Shown in pieces: positions 1 through 7,843 of a stretch of DNA of 64,000 nucleotides. Location: the NCBI GenBank assembly GCA_010202645.1, contig CP047920.1, forward strand, positions 310,001 through 374,000. Reading direction: 5' to 3'. This DNA is from Candidatus Saccharibacteria bacterium oral taxon 488 (GTDB lineage: Bacteria; Patescibacteriota; Saccharimonadia; Saccharimonadales; Saccharimonadaceae). Numbering within the stretch: position 1 is the first letter of the stretch; every line of letters starts with the position of its first letter. Both the position numbers and the translations under genes were made by a program. The notes under the pieces are model-generated. The model was given only the letters and a program-made list of their open reading frames with translations, did not search any database and had not been told where the DNA came from.

Positions 1-140
1 CGGAGTTTGTCGTCGCGAGACTTAGCACGGCCGATGTCGCGTAGTTCAGCTGAGAGTGCTTTTTCGCGGATTTCGAGTTCGTTGATTTGCTTGTGTAATT
101 CTTTGAAGCCTTTTTTACTGAGATATGTTGTCGTATTCAT
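1..140 (-). CDS. GreA-like transcription elongation factor, N-terminal fragment
   Basis: Reading the reverse strand from the ATG at 138-140 gives a protein beginning MNTTTYLSKKGF, followed by a heptad-like charged helix (KELHKQINELEIREK). It runs off the window edge after about 46 residues. A start like YLSKKGFKEL leading into a coiled coil is what GreA/GreB factors show, whose N-terminal hairpin enters the RNA polymerase secondary channel and triggers cleavage of backtracked transcripts. A purine-rich site (AAGGGTAAGG) lies directly before the ATG. Only the first third is visible, so the C-terminal FKBP-like domain cannot be checked; another coiled-coil protein is possible. Confidence 0.5.
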   Translation of the reverse strand, partial: MNTTTYLSKKGFKELHKQINELEIREKALSAELRDIGRAKSRDDKL

Positions 141-153
141 CCTTACCCTTTCT

Positions 154-166
154 GGTGAGGCTCACC
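154..166. promoter_or_regulatory. Short inverted repeat upstream of the GreA-like gene
   Basis: GGTGAG and CTCACC flank a single base, forming a perfect 6-bp inverted repeat just upstream of the ribosome binding region of the GreA-like gene. A further GGTGAG-type half lies beside it. It could be an operator or an mRNA hairpin, but nothing ties it to a regulator. Confidence 0.25.
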
Positions 167-253
167 TCACCGTAACTTATTACACCATGGCATTCTGAAA
201 ATTAGCTGAAAAATTGTAAAAATGTCAAAAAAAGTCACGCCACCAGGGGTAGA

Positions 254-1213
254 TTACAGGGTTTTCGGTAGCGAAATGGTGAACGTTGTCGTGCCTTTGC
301 GGCTGGCGGCGGTGAGTTGGCCGCCGAGGGCGCCGGCTAGTTGCTTGGCGAGGCTGAGGCCAAGGCCGTAGCCACCAGTTCGCTGATCGCCAGAGAAAAA
401 TCGCTCAAAAATATGCGGTAAGTCGCGCGCCGCGATTTGGCCATCGTTCGTCAGGCAGACGGTGATGCGGTGATGGGCAGCCTTGATGTCAACCTGGACG
501 CGAGATTTACGCGGGCTGTGACGCAGGGCGTTGTCGAGGATGATAGCGATGAGTTCGCGGACGATGAGGCGATGGCTGGTCAGGGTGATGGCCTCGTCGG
601 TGATCAGTACGGTGCGCGCCTCGGCTTTGCGTTCAGTGATCAGCTTTTTGGTGAGGTCGGTGATGTCAAAGGTCTCGGTGGTGGTTTCTAACTGTCGATT
701 GGCAGACGACAATTTGAGCAGCGTCTCGGTCAGTTGCGTCAGGCGGTCGGTCTCTTCGAGCGTACTCTGGAGCGTCTGGCGAAGTGATGCTTTGCTGGCG
801 CGCCGGTCGGATAATGCCAGTTCGGCCTCAGCCTTGATGACAGCTAGTGGCGTGCGCAGCTGATGGCTGGCGTTGGCGGTAAAGCGCGACTGGGCGTCAT
901 GTGCTGCCTCAATCGGCTCAAGCGTCCGCCGGGCCAGTATATAGGCACACACACCGCCGCCGAGCAGTACGATGAGGTTGAGATAGCCGAGGCTGATCAG
1001 CAGGTTGGTGGTCGAGATTGATGGATGGTCGCGGATGATGGTCGTTTCGGTGTTACCATCAGTTTTGTGATGCTTACTCCAGTTATTCAGCTGGACGTCA
1101 AGCTCGGAGCTGGCGACCTGAAAGATGATGCCGCTAAATAGTAAGCTGACGGTCATCAGAATGAGCAAGTACCAGCCGGCCAGCTTGAGCGTTGCTGAGA
1201 AAAATAATTTCAC
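254..1213 (-). CDS. Sensor histidine kinase (two TM segments)
   Basis: This 319-residue membrane sensor kinase has TM helices at about residues 10-32 and 72-94 flanking a short extracytoplasmic loop. The H box NASHQLRTPLAV carries phospho-acceptor His117, the N box is IILDNALRHS near 225-232, and the glycine-rich loops are NDG (256) and GYGLGLSLAK (281-290), so all catalytic elements are present. No full HAMP domain is visible, only a short linker. The start is GTG at 1213, overlapping the stop of the upstream response regulator as GTGA, which implies translational coupling. It should autophosphorylate and pass phosphate to that regulator. The signal sensed is unknown; the small sensor loop suggests an envelope cue. 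Confidence 0.93.
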   Translation of the reverse strand: MKLFFSATLKLAGWYLLILMTVSLLFSGIIFQVASSELDVQLNNWSKHHKTDGNTETTIIRDHPSISTTNLLISLGYLNLIVLLGGGVCAYILARRTLEPIEAAHDAQSRFTANASHQLRTPLAVIKAEAELALSDRRASKASLRQTLQSTLEETDRLTQLTETLLKLSSANRQLETTTETFDITDLTKKLITERKAEARTVLITDEAITLTSHRLIVRELIAIILDNALRHSPRKSRVQVDIKAAHHRITVCLTNDGQIAARDLPHIFERFFSGDQRTGGYGLGLSLAKQLAGALGGQLTAASRKGTTTFTISLPKTL

Positions 1214-1884
1214 TCGCCAGCCTCCAATTTATACCCAAAGCCGCGCACGGTGTGAATCAGCGGCCGACGAAATGGCTTGTCGATTTTCTTGCGCAGCTGC
1301 TTGATGTAAGCCTCGACGTTGTTGGGCAAAATATCGGCATCAAAATCCCACACATGGGCGATCAATGTGTCTTTGCTGAGCGTCTGGCCGGGGTGGCGCG
1401 CTAGGTATTCGAGGAGCGCGTACTCCTTGCTGGTCAGGTCGATCGCGGTGCCGGCGCGAGTGACGGATTGCGTTGTCTGGTCAATCACGAGATCAGCGAT
1501 CTGGAGCGTGTCCGGTTGCTGAATTGGCGGGCGGCGAAGGAGCGCTCGCACGCGGGCGGTGAGTTCGGCGATGGCGAAGGGCTTGACGAGATAATCATCA
1601 GCGCCGCTGTCCAGGCCGAAAGTCTTATCTTCAGTCGTCCCCAGTGCTGTCAACAGCAGAATCGGCATATCCTTACCCTGCTCGCGTAACGCTCGCACAA
1701 TATCAGTGCCACTCCGCCCCGGCAACATCCGATCAACGACCAATAGATCGTACGGCTCGCTCGTCGCCATATTCAGCCCCTCATCTCCGTCATGTGTCAC
1801 GTCCACGGCATGATGCTCACGCCGCAGCGCCTCAGCAATGATCCGGGCAATCTTTCGTTCGTCTTCGATGATAAGGAGGCGCAT
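1210..1884 (-). CDS. OmpR-family response regulator
   Basis: This 224-residue regulator has an N-terminal receiver domain with acidic pair E7/D8, phospho-acceptor D51 (VVDRMLPG) and K101 (YLVKPF). A C-terminal winged-helix DNA-binding domain (about 127-220) includes the typical segment NVEAYIKQLRKKI and the ending TVRGFGYKLE. It forms an operon with the kinase that follows. A TATAAT hexamer ends exactly 6 nt before the ATG at 1884, so the transcript probably begins at the start codon. The divergent ABC exporter starts only 55 bp away and is a plausible target; that is inference from position. Confidence 0.94.
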   Translation of the reverse strand: MRLLIIEDERKIARIIAEALRREHHAVDVTHDGDEGLNMATSEPYDLLVVDRMLPGRSGTDIVRALREQGKDMPILLLTALGTTEDKTFGLDSGADDYLVKPFAIAELTARVRALLRRPPIQQPDTLQIADLVIDQTTQSVTRAGTAIDLTSKEYALLEYLARHPGQTLSKDTLIAHVWDFDADILPNNVEAYIKQLRKKIDKPFRRPLIHTVRGFGYKLEAGE

Positions 1885-1938
1885 GAGTATATTATATCAA
1901 GTTGTGGTAGTATAATAAGCAGAAAGAAAGGGAGATAT

Positions 1939-2703
1939 ATGGGACGAGACACAGCAAAACAGCAGCGACCGATTGTCGAGATTCGTCATTTTCAGATGGC
2001 GTTTGGCGATAAGGTGGTCATTCAAGACCTCAGTTTTGAGGTGCGGCGCGGCGAGGTGTTTGGATTCTTAGGTAGCAACGGCTCAGGAAAGACGACGACA
2101 CTCAGGGCGCTGTTAGGGCTATACGAGCCGACGGCTGGCGAGCTACTGGTTGACGGCAAACAGTTTGCTGTCGAAGATGGTGTCAAGTTGGGCTATCTCC
2201 CAGAGGAACGCGGCCTGTATAAAAAGGAAACAGTCATCGACACCATGATGTACTTTGGCCGGCTGAAAGGTCTCAGCAAAGAAGAAGCTCGTAATTTCTC
2301 CATGAATTATCTGGAGCGAGTTGACTTGAGCGACAAGGCAAAAACCCGGCTGGATAAATTATCAGGTGGTCAGCAGCAAAAAATTCAGCTGGGCGTGACC
2401 ATCATGGGCGACCCAGAGCTGCTCATTTTAGACGAGCCGACCAAGGGCTTTGACCCAGTCAATCGCCGACTACTAATGAACATCATTGAAGAGCGACGCA
2501 AGGCTGGCGCGACGATTATTTACGTGACGCACCAGATGGAAGAGGTCGAGCGACTATGCGACCGGCTGATTCTATTAAAAGATGGTCGAGCAGCGGCGTA
2601 CGGTACGCTAGCAGAGGTGAAAAAGCAGTTCGGCGGCGCATCAATGGATGATATTTTTGTGAAGGTTTACGGTGGCGAAAAGCAGGAGGTACGTCATGAG
2701 TAA
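1939..2703 (+). CDS. ABC transporter ATP-binding protein (NatA/YhaQ type)
   Basis: A 254-residue ABC ATPase with Walker A GSNGSGKTTT (about 46-55), signature LSGGQQQKIQLG, Walker B LLILDEPTKGFDP and a switch histidine (YVTHQMEE). The lack of an extra domain and the partner type place it in the ABC-2 exporter group with NatA and YhaQ. I chose the ATG at 1939 because AAAGGGAG lies just upstream; an upstream in-frame extension overlaps the divergent regulator. The last codons overlap the permease start (ATGAGTAA), so the two subunits are translationally coupled. Substrate is unknown; candidates from the family are sodium, peptides or antimicrobials. Confidence 0.94.
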   Translation: MGRDTAKQQRPIVEIRHFQMAFGDKVVIQDLSFEVRRGEVFGFLGSNGSGKTTTLRALLGLYEPTAGELLVDGKQFAVEDGVKLGYLPEERGLYKKETVIDTMMYFGRLKGLSKEEARNFSMNYLERVDLSDKAKTRLDKLSGGQQQKIQLGVTIMGDPELLILDEPTKGFDPVNRRLLMNIIEERRKAGATIIYVTHQMEEVERLCDRLILLKDGRAAAYGTLAEVKKQFGGASMDDIFVKVYGGEKQEVRHE

Positions 2704-3928
2704 GATGCATAATTTGGGAATGGTGTTCAAGTTCGAGGTACTTCGAACACTCAAAAAGCCGATCTTTTGGCTGGTGGCGATTGGCTTTCCGGTTATGATC
2801 GGGCTGATGTTTGGGGTCATTTTCTGGTCGAACCGGGCGACTCAGGAGGCAGCTGAGAAGCTCCAGGAGCAGAATTTCAGTATCACGATGACGGACGATT
2901 CGGGATTGGTCAAGCCAGAGATAGCTGCGGCGATGAAAGTCCAGCGAGTTAATTCCGAGGCCGAGGGCGTTGAAAAGGTCAAACATCATCAGACTGATGC
3001 GTACTTTTATATACCAAAGAACCTTGAAAAAGATAGTGTCAGGATATATGGTCAAGACACGGGGCTCTTTGAAAATAACAAGTACGAGGCAGTGGTCCGT
3101 ACCCTGCTCAGTCGGTCGGTTGATAGCAAGGTGACCGGATCGGAGGCAGTGGTTATCAAGCAAAAAATCACCTCATCGCTGACAACGTACAAAAACGGCA
3201 AGGAGAGCGGCGGCATAAAAGAGGTAATCGTACCAGGATTTTTCCTAGCGCTGTTTTACCTGTTGATCGCTTTCTTTGGTAACCAAATGCTTACCAGCAC
3301 TATCGAGGAGAAAGAAAACCGTACGGTCGAGATGCTGCTGACAACAGTGCGAGCCAAGACACTGATCGTTGGTAAGATCTGGGCGCTGATCACGCTGTCG
3401 CTAATTCAGGGTATGGTCATCGTTGCGCCAGTGTTTATCGGTTATTTGCTGTTCGGACACCAATTACATTTACCTAATTTCGATCTGTCGCAGATTGTCT
3501 TTGACCCGACGAGAATCGTGGTGGCGATTGCATTATTCGGCGCAAGCTTTATGATGTTGACTGGGCTGTTGGTGACGGTGGGCGCGATGATGCCGACCGC
3601 CAAGGAGGCTAGCTCGTGGGTTGGTCTGGTGATGATACTGCTGTTTGGCCCACTGTATGGCGGATCAGTTTTCATCTCGTATCCGGAGTCAACATTCTCG
3701 ATGGCTATGTCGTATTTCCCGCTTACGGCGCCGATCCCCCTGATGCTCAGGAACGCGGTCGGCAATCTGTCGCTCATTGAGGCCTTGATTGGCGTGGCGG
3801 TCTTGGTAGTGTCTGCGGTGCTGATCATGATGCTGGCGGTGCGAGTTTTCCGTTACGGCGCGATGTCATATGACAGCAAGCTATCTCTGTCGGCGTTGCG
3901 GATGAAGCGAAAAACTGGTAAAGTTTAG
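2696..3928 (+). CDS. ABC-2 type permease (NatB/YhaP type)
   Basis: This 410-residue membrane protein has one N-terminal TM helix (about 22-45), a large extracytoplasmic domain (about 50-185), then five or six TM helices from about 187 onward. The segment TIEEKENRTVEMLLTTV after the second TM helix is characteristic of ABC-2 permeases of the NatB/YhaP group. AGGAGG lies 5 nt before the ATG at 2696, which overlaps the ATPase gene. With the preceding ATPase it forms an exporter; the adjacent two-component system may control it. Substrate cannot be told from sequence. Confidence 0.92.
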   Translation: MSKMHNLGMVFKFEVLRTLKKPIFWLVAIGFPVMIGLMFGVIFWSNRATQEAAEKLQEQNFSITMTDDSGLVKPEIAAAMKVQRVNSEAEGVEKVKHHQTDAYFYIPKNLEKDSVRIYGQDTGLFENNKYEAVVRTLLSRSVDSKVTGSEAVVIKQKITSSLTTYKNGKESGGIKEVIVPGFFLALFYLLIAFFGNQMLTSTIEEKENRTVEMLLTTVRAKTLIVGKIWALITLSLIQGMVIVAPVFIGYLLFGHQLHLPNFDLSQIVFDPTRIVVAIALFGASFMMLTGLLVTVGAMMPTAKEASSWVGLVMILLFGPLYGGSVFISYPESTFSMAMSYFPLTAPIPLMLRNAVGNLSLIEALIGVAVLVVSAVLIMMLAVRVFRYGAMSYDSKLSLSALRMKRKTGKV

Positions 3929-3931
3929 GGT

Positions 3932-5077
3932 ATGAAAGTACGCATTGAAATAGACACCAAAACATTTGTGCGGTTTTGGCTGGTGGTGATTGGCTTTGGG
4001 CTGGCGGGGCTGATGATTTATTCGGCGCGGGATGCGCTGATGGTGCTCGGGACGGCGTTGTTTCTGGCGTTGGCACTGAACGCGCCGGTGCGTAAGTTGG
4101 CGTCGTGGCTACCCGGCAAGAGTCGGCTGGGCGGGACGGCGTTGGCTTTTATGCTGCTGATCATCATCTTGACTAGTGTGATTTGGTTCGTGGTGCCACC
4201 GCTGGTGCAGCAATCGGCTAAGTTTGCCGAGACGCTGCCTGGCCTGGTTAATGGTGTTAACGAGCAGTGGCACGGGCTGAAGGGCTTTGTCGAGCAGAAT
4301 GGTCTGCAGCCGCAAATTGATTCACTGATGAATAATATCCGTGAGCAGGCGTCTAGCTGGGCGGCGAGTTTTGGTGCGAATATTCTCGGTAGTATTGGCT
4401 CGCTGGCGTCATTTTTAGCGTCGGCCTTTTTGGTGCTGGTGCTGACATTCTTGATGTTGCTCGAGGGCCAGGAATGGATGGAGCGGCTGTGGCGGCTGTA
4501 TCGGGATGAACAGCGGCGCGACCATCACAAGGTGCTGGTTGGCAAGATTTATAACGTGGTGACTGGCTACATCGTCGGGCAGCTGACGGTGTCGGGGATT
4601 GGTTCGTTGTGCGCCGGGGCGTTTGTGTTTGGTATGAGCTGGTTCATTCCGGAGATCGCAGCCAACTTGGCAATGCCGACGATTCTGCTGGTGTTCCTAC
4701 TCAGCCTGATCCCGATGTTTGGGGCGACGATCGCCGGTGTGGTGGTGGGGCTGATGCTGATGCTCAATAGCGTGTCGGCGGGCGTCATCTATCTCATCTA
4801 TTTTGTGATCTACCAGCAGATTGAGAATAATTTTATCGCGCCAGTCATTCAGGGTAAGAAAGTCGAGCTGTCGGCGCTGGCGATCTTGGTGGCGGTGACG
4901 GTGGGGCTGTATGTTGGCGGCTTGGTCGGTGGTGTGGTGGCCATTCCGATCGCTGGATCGCTCAAGGTGCTGATGGATGATTATCTGGCGCATAATCGCG
5001 AGCCGCAGGCGCCGCCTCGCCGCTCGCCGCTAAAAAAGGCGCTCAAAAAAGTTGCTGAGACGAAGCCAGCTGAGTAA
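3932..5077 (+). CDS. AI-2E family (PerM-like) membrane protein
   Basis: A 381-residue polytopic protein with paired TM helices at the N terminus (about 12-55 and 70-90), an amphipathic middle region, and a C-terminal block of several TM helices. The C-terminal motif region around LIPMFGATIAGVVVG and YQQIENNFIAPVIQGK is typical of the AI-2E/PerM family (PF01594). Family members have been linked to autoinducer-2 export or Na+/H+ exchange, but most are uncharacterised. It starts 3 nt after the permease stop, so it likely shares that transcript, and ends 13 bp from the convergent cysS. Confidence 0.92.
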   Translation: MKVRIEIDTKTFVRFWLVVIGFGLAGLMIYSARDALMVLGTALFLALALNAPVRKLASWLPGKSRLGGTALAFMLLIIILTSVIWFVVPPLVQQSAKFAETLPGLVNGVNEQWHGLKGFVEQNGLQPQIDSLMNNIREQASSWAASFGANILGSIGSLASFLASAFLVLVLTFLMLLEGQEWMERLWRLYRDEQRRDHHKVLVGKIYNVVTGYIVGQLTVSGIGSLCAGAFVFGMSWFIPEIAANLAMPTILLVFLLSLIPMFGATIAGVVVGLMLMLNSVSAGVIYLIYFVIYQQIENNFIAPVIQGKKVELSALAILVAVTVGLYVGGLVGGVVAIPIAGSLKVLMDDYLAHNREPQAPPRRSPLKKALKKVAETKPAE

Positions 5078-5089
5078 GCGGCCGAGGGA

Positions 5090-6520
5090 TTATCGGTACG
5101 ACCAAACTTGACCAGATGGGGTGTCGCGTAGGGCGATGCCCTTTTCGTCGAGTTGAGCGCGAATATCGTCGGCAGTCTGCCAGTTTTTGGCGCGGCGAGC
5201 TTGCTGACGCTCGAGGATGAGCCGCTTGGCTTCATCATCAATATCTGGTGTGGTTTCCATTAGCTCTAGGCCTAAAACCTCGTCAATAATTTCGATCAAT
5301 TGCAGCAAGCCACCGCGATGGATTTTTTCTAACGGCGCATGATCCAGCCGTGAAAACGCCTCGTCGATCAGCGCCAACGCCCCTGGCGTATCCAAATCAT
5401 CATTTAGCTTTTCGACGAGCGCCTGTCGCGCTGCTAATAGTGACACCGTGCCCTCCTGCTCGTCTTTGTCGTCGTCATCATCCAGCGTGTCGTGCGTCTG
5501 GTGCCTGAGCGCCGCATAGCCGCGCCAATGATCCAGCCGCGCCTGGGCTGCCTCCAAAATATCCCAGGTGAAATTGCCCTCGGTTTGGTAATGCTTGCTG
5601 AGGATTGCCAGCTTAAAGGCCATCGGACTGAAGCCGCGCGCCGTGATGTCACTGAGGGTGATGATGTTGCCCAGGGATTTACTCATCTTGCGGCCGTCGA
5701 CTTTGATGTGGTTATTGTGCAGCCAAAGTTGAGCAAATTGCTGCCCAGTCAGACTCTCGCTCTGAGCGATTTCGTTCACGTGATGCACCGGAATGTGGTC
5801 GATGCCACCGGTGTGAATGTCGATTGTATCGCCCAGTGTCTCCCGAGCGATGGTCGAGCATTCCAGATGCCAGCCCGGAAAGCCGACGCCCCATGGGCTG
5901 TCCCACTCCATGTCGCGCTTGGTGTTGGTCGGTGAAAATTTCCAGACGGCGAAGTCGGTGATGTTGCGCTTACCTGCCACGCTGACTCGCGCGCCCGCTT
6001 CTAGGCCCGCCACGTCCAGCCGCGCTAATTTGCCATAATCTGCTAGCCGCGATGTATCAAAATACATGCCGTCGCCGTCAATCTTGTATAACAATCCCTT
6101 CTCGTCTAGCCCGCGGGCGAAGTCGATCTGCTGCTGGATGTAGTCCGTTGCTCGCACCAAATGGTCGGGCCGCACCAGCTTTAGTACCTCGTAGGCTTCG
6201 TGCTCGGCAATGGCGATATACTGCTCGGCCACATCCCAGGCGGTTTTACCCTCGCGGCGCGCTCCCTTCTCCATCTTGTCCTCGCCACCATCATCATCGC
6301 TGGTCAAATGCCCAACGTCGGTGATATTTTGCGTGCGAATCACTGGAATGTCCTGCCAGCGCAGCAACCGCACCAACACATCCCAATAAATATAGCCAAC
6401 CCAATTGCCAATGTGCGGCTGCGAATACACCGTCAGCCCGCAGGTGTACATACGAACCGTCTGCCCGTCGAGCGGCTGGAGTTCATCTTTACGGCGAGTG
6501 AGGGTGTTATAGAGCTTCAT
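5090..6520 (-). CDS. cysS: Cysteinyl-tRNA synthetase
   Basis: A 476-residue class I aminoacyl-tRNA synthetase that charges tRNA-Cys. Visible elements are the N-terminal zinc ligand in MYTCGLTVY (C27), the signature HIGN at 36-39 (HIGH in most CysRS), the zinc/adenylate segment GWHLECSTIA, HVNEIAQSES, and KMSKSLGN. The last quarter carries the helical DALR-like and anticodon-binding parts ending RDTPSGQVW. An acidic run DDDDDKDEQEG near residue 355 is an unusual local insertion. A TAAAAT hexamer lies 7 nt before the ATG, in keeping with the leaderless pattern of the region. Confidence 0.97.
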   Translation of the reverse strand: MKLYNTLTRRKDELQPLDGQTVRMYTCGLTVYSQPHIGNWVGYIYWDVLVRLLRWQDIPVIRTQNITDVGHLTSDDDGGEDKMEKGARREGKTAWDVAEQYIAIAEHEAYEVLKLVRPDHLVRATDYIQQQIDFARGLDEKGLLYKIDGDGMYFDTSRLADYGKLARLDVAGLEAGARVSVAGKRNITDFAVWKFSPTNTKRDMEWDSPWGVGFPGWHLECSTIARETLGDTIDIHTGGIDHIPVHHVNEIAQSESLTGQQFAQLWLHNNHIKVDGRKMSKSLGNIITLSDITARGFSPMAFKLAILSKHYQTEGNFTWDILEAAQARLDHWRGYAALRHQTHDTLDDDDDKDEQEGTVSLLAARQALVEKLNDDLDTPGALALIDEAFSRLDHAPLEKIHRGGLLQLIEIIDEVLGLELMETTPDIDDEAKRLILERQQARRAKNWQTADDIRAQLDEKGIALRDTPSGQVWSYR

Positions 6521-6680
6521 TGCTTTTATTTTACAGGAAAAAGCAGAGATTGGCGAGCGGCCCTGCCCTATCGCAACTGAACGTTACCCCCGTATCCCAG
6601 TCGTTATCTAGGCGGTTGTAGGATCTACCCGTGCCTATGGTATGATGATCCTAGGAAGTGTAAGGCGAGAAAGGTGATAT

Positions 6681-7139
6681 ATGGATACAACATTATTTCA
6701 GTACTGTCAAAAAATAGTGCTATTCAGTCAAGACGGCTCTGCTGTGCTGCTCGCTAGGCGCCGCGGGGAGGCTGATTATGATGGCGTGTTCTCGTTTATT
6801 GGCGGTAAGTTGGAGTCGACGGATGGTGGCTTGGTGAATGGTCTTCGGCGGGAGAAGAACGAGGAAATTGGCTCGGCCGCTAAAATTGCGGTGGTAACGA
6901 GCATCAGTGTTAATGAATATTTTGTCAAAACCAATGGGCAGGCCATGGTGCTGCCACATTATTATGCCCGGTTTATTGGCGGTGAAATTATGCTCAATGA
7001 TGAGTATTCTGAGTATCGGTGGGTGAACCTACGTGAGTTAGATCAGTTTGAACCAAAGATTGAGACAGTTGCCCCTATGATTGAGGCTGTCCAAAAGATT
7101 ATGCGAGTTGCTACCGAGGCGGATTATCGAGAGATATAG
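6681..7139 (+). CDS. NUDIX hydrolase
   Basis: A 152-residue NUDIX protein. The box reads GGKLESTDGG followed by LRREKNEEIG, so the catalytic REXXEE core is intact, but the upstream glutamate of the canonical G-x5-E-x7-REUXEEXGU pattern is shifted. Such enzymes hydrolyse nucleoside diphosphates linked to another group; the substrate here is unknown. A second Nudix gene with a canonical box sits in the ATP synthase operon. Upstream lies an extended -10 (TATGGTATGAT near 6638-6648) and a GAGAAAGGTG ribosome site. It faces the hammerhead-bearing transcript end-to-end. Confidence 0.85.
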   Translation: MDTTLFQYCQKIVLFSQDGSAVLLARRRGEADYDGVFSFIGGKLESTDGGLVNGLRREKNEEIGSAAKIAVVTSISVNEYFVKTNGQAMVLPHYYARFIGGEIMLNDEYSEYRWVNLRELDQFEPKIETVAPMIEAVQKIMRVATEADYREI

Positions 7140-7203
7140 ACACGTATTGGCCGCCCCTGCTCGCTTAAATGCCGGCCTAGATTTACGGTATTTTCTGTAT
7201 CAA

Positions 7204-7258
7204 GTTCGCTTTCGTCGTTTCCGACTCATCAGCATAGACACGCATCTATGGAGCGAAC
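7204..7258 (-). ncRNA. Hammerhead ribozyme (open stem III)
   Basis: Read on the reverse strand, the 55 nt fold as a complete hammerhead. Stem III pairs GTTCGC (7253-7258) with GCGAAC (7204-7209). U16.1 and C17 follow, with the predicted cut between 7251 and 7250. Stem I is CATAGA/TCTATG with a six-base loop. The core CTGATGA leads into stem II, GTCG/CGAC with a GAAA loop. The core GAAA then closes on stem III, its last A pairing with U16.1. Every conserved core position (C3 to A9, G12-A14, A15.1-U16.1, H17) is satisfied. It lies 35 nt after the stop of the 161-residue ORF and should cleave that mRNA in its 3' untranslated region. Confidence 0.92.
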
Positions 7259-7292
7259 ATGACAAGCAGAGCTGACAGAGGTTCGCGGGAGG

Positions 7293-7778
7293 CTAGTCTT
7301 TCGGGGGCCAAAAGGTTACAATGAGTACCCATCCTGTGTCCTTTGCCTTGTAGCAGTTTGCATGCGCTACGGGCAGGATAGTTTCCAGACAATGTCTTAG
7401 GCCTCCCTCCAAGAGACCTCTTGCTAATTCTAAGGGGGTGTCGACCGGTTCCTGGTATAATCCGCATCCGTCTGCAAGACGGCTCCACTTTCGCCGCCAC
7501 CGCCATGGCATGTCGGACAGGGAGATTGATGCAGATATAGTTGTCTCTTCTTTGGAGCCTCCCTCAGCAAGGGTTTGTATCACCCGGCGGCGGAGCTGCG
7601 CGATTGCTTGCATCCACTTAGGGGTCGGCTCCAGTTGGCGTCCGAGCTCGGCGGCCTCACCTCTGACACGCTGCAGGAAAGCTTCCTCCTGTCTGCGCCG
7701 TTCGGCGATGCGCCAAGCCTTAAGTTCTTCTTGGTCATCGCGGTAGTCCTCAATAGCCTTGCGTGAAATTTGCTCCAT
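7293..7778 (-). CDS. Hypothetical protein of the hammerhead-associated cassette
   Basis: A 161-residue protein I do not recognise. The first 70 residues are strongly charged and probably helical or coiled coil (ISRKAIEDYRDDQEELKAWR). A variable middle follows and then a Trp/Cys-containing C-terminal part (LADGCGLYQEP; TGWVLIVTFWPPKD). No signal peptide or TM segment is clear. A near-consensus promoter, TTGACA-N17-TATATA, ends only 6 nt before the ATG, so the message would be leaderless at its 5' end and cut by the hammerhead at its 3' end. Arg, Gly and rare codons such as CGG and AGG are more frequent than in neighbouring genes, suggesting acquisition. Confidence 0.7.
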   Translation of the reverse strand: MEQISRKAIEDYRDDQEELKAWRIAERRRQEEAFLQRVRGEAAELGRQLEPTPKWMQAIAQLRRRVIQTLAEGGSKEETTISASISLSDMPWRWRRKWSRLADGCGLYQEPVDTPLELARGLLEGGLRHCLETILPVAHANCYKAKDTGWVLIVTFWPPKD

Positions 7779-7784
7779 GCCTGT

Positions 7785-7843
7785 TATATATCACTAATAG
7801 AATAAAATGTCAATGGATTTTGTCAAAAATGTGGTATTATATG
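7785..7843 (-). repeat. 59-bp promoter-bearing direct repeat, copy 1
   Basis: These 59 bp recur without change at 10291-10349. On the reverse strand the repeat contains TTGACA, a 17-bp spacer and TATATA, a near-perfect sigma-70-type promoter, with a second TTGACA further upstream. Copy 1 drives the 161-residue ORF and its other end overlaps the last codons and stop of der (TAA at 7837-7839). Confidence 0.93.

Noticed and set aside
7140-7843. DNA copy of an Obelisk- or viroid-like circular RNA
   Set aside because: A hammerhead next to an ORF invites the idea, but I see no second ribozyme and no overall rod-like pairing, and the unit has an ordinary bacterial promoter.
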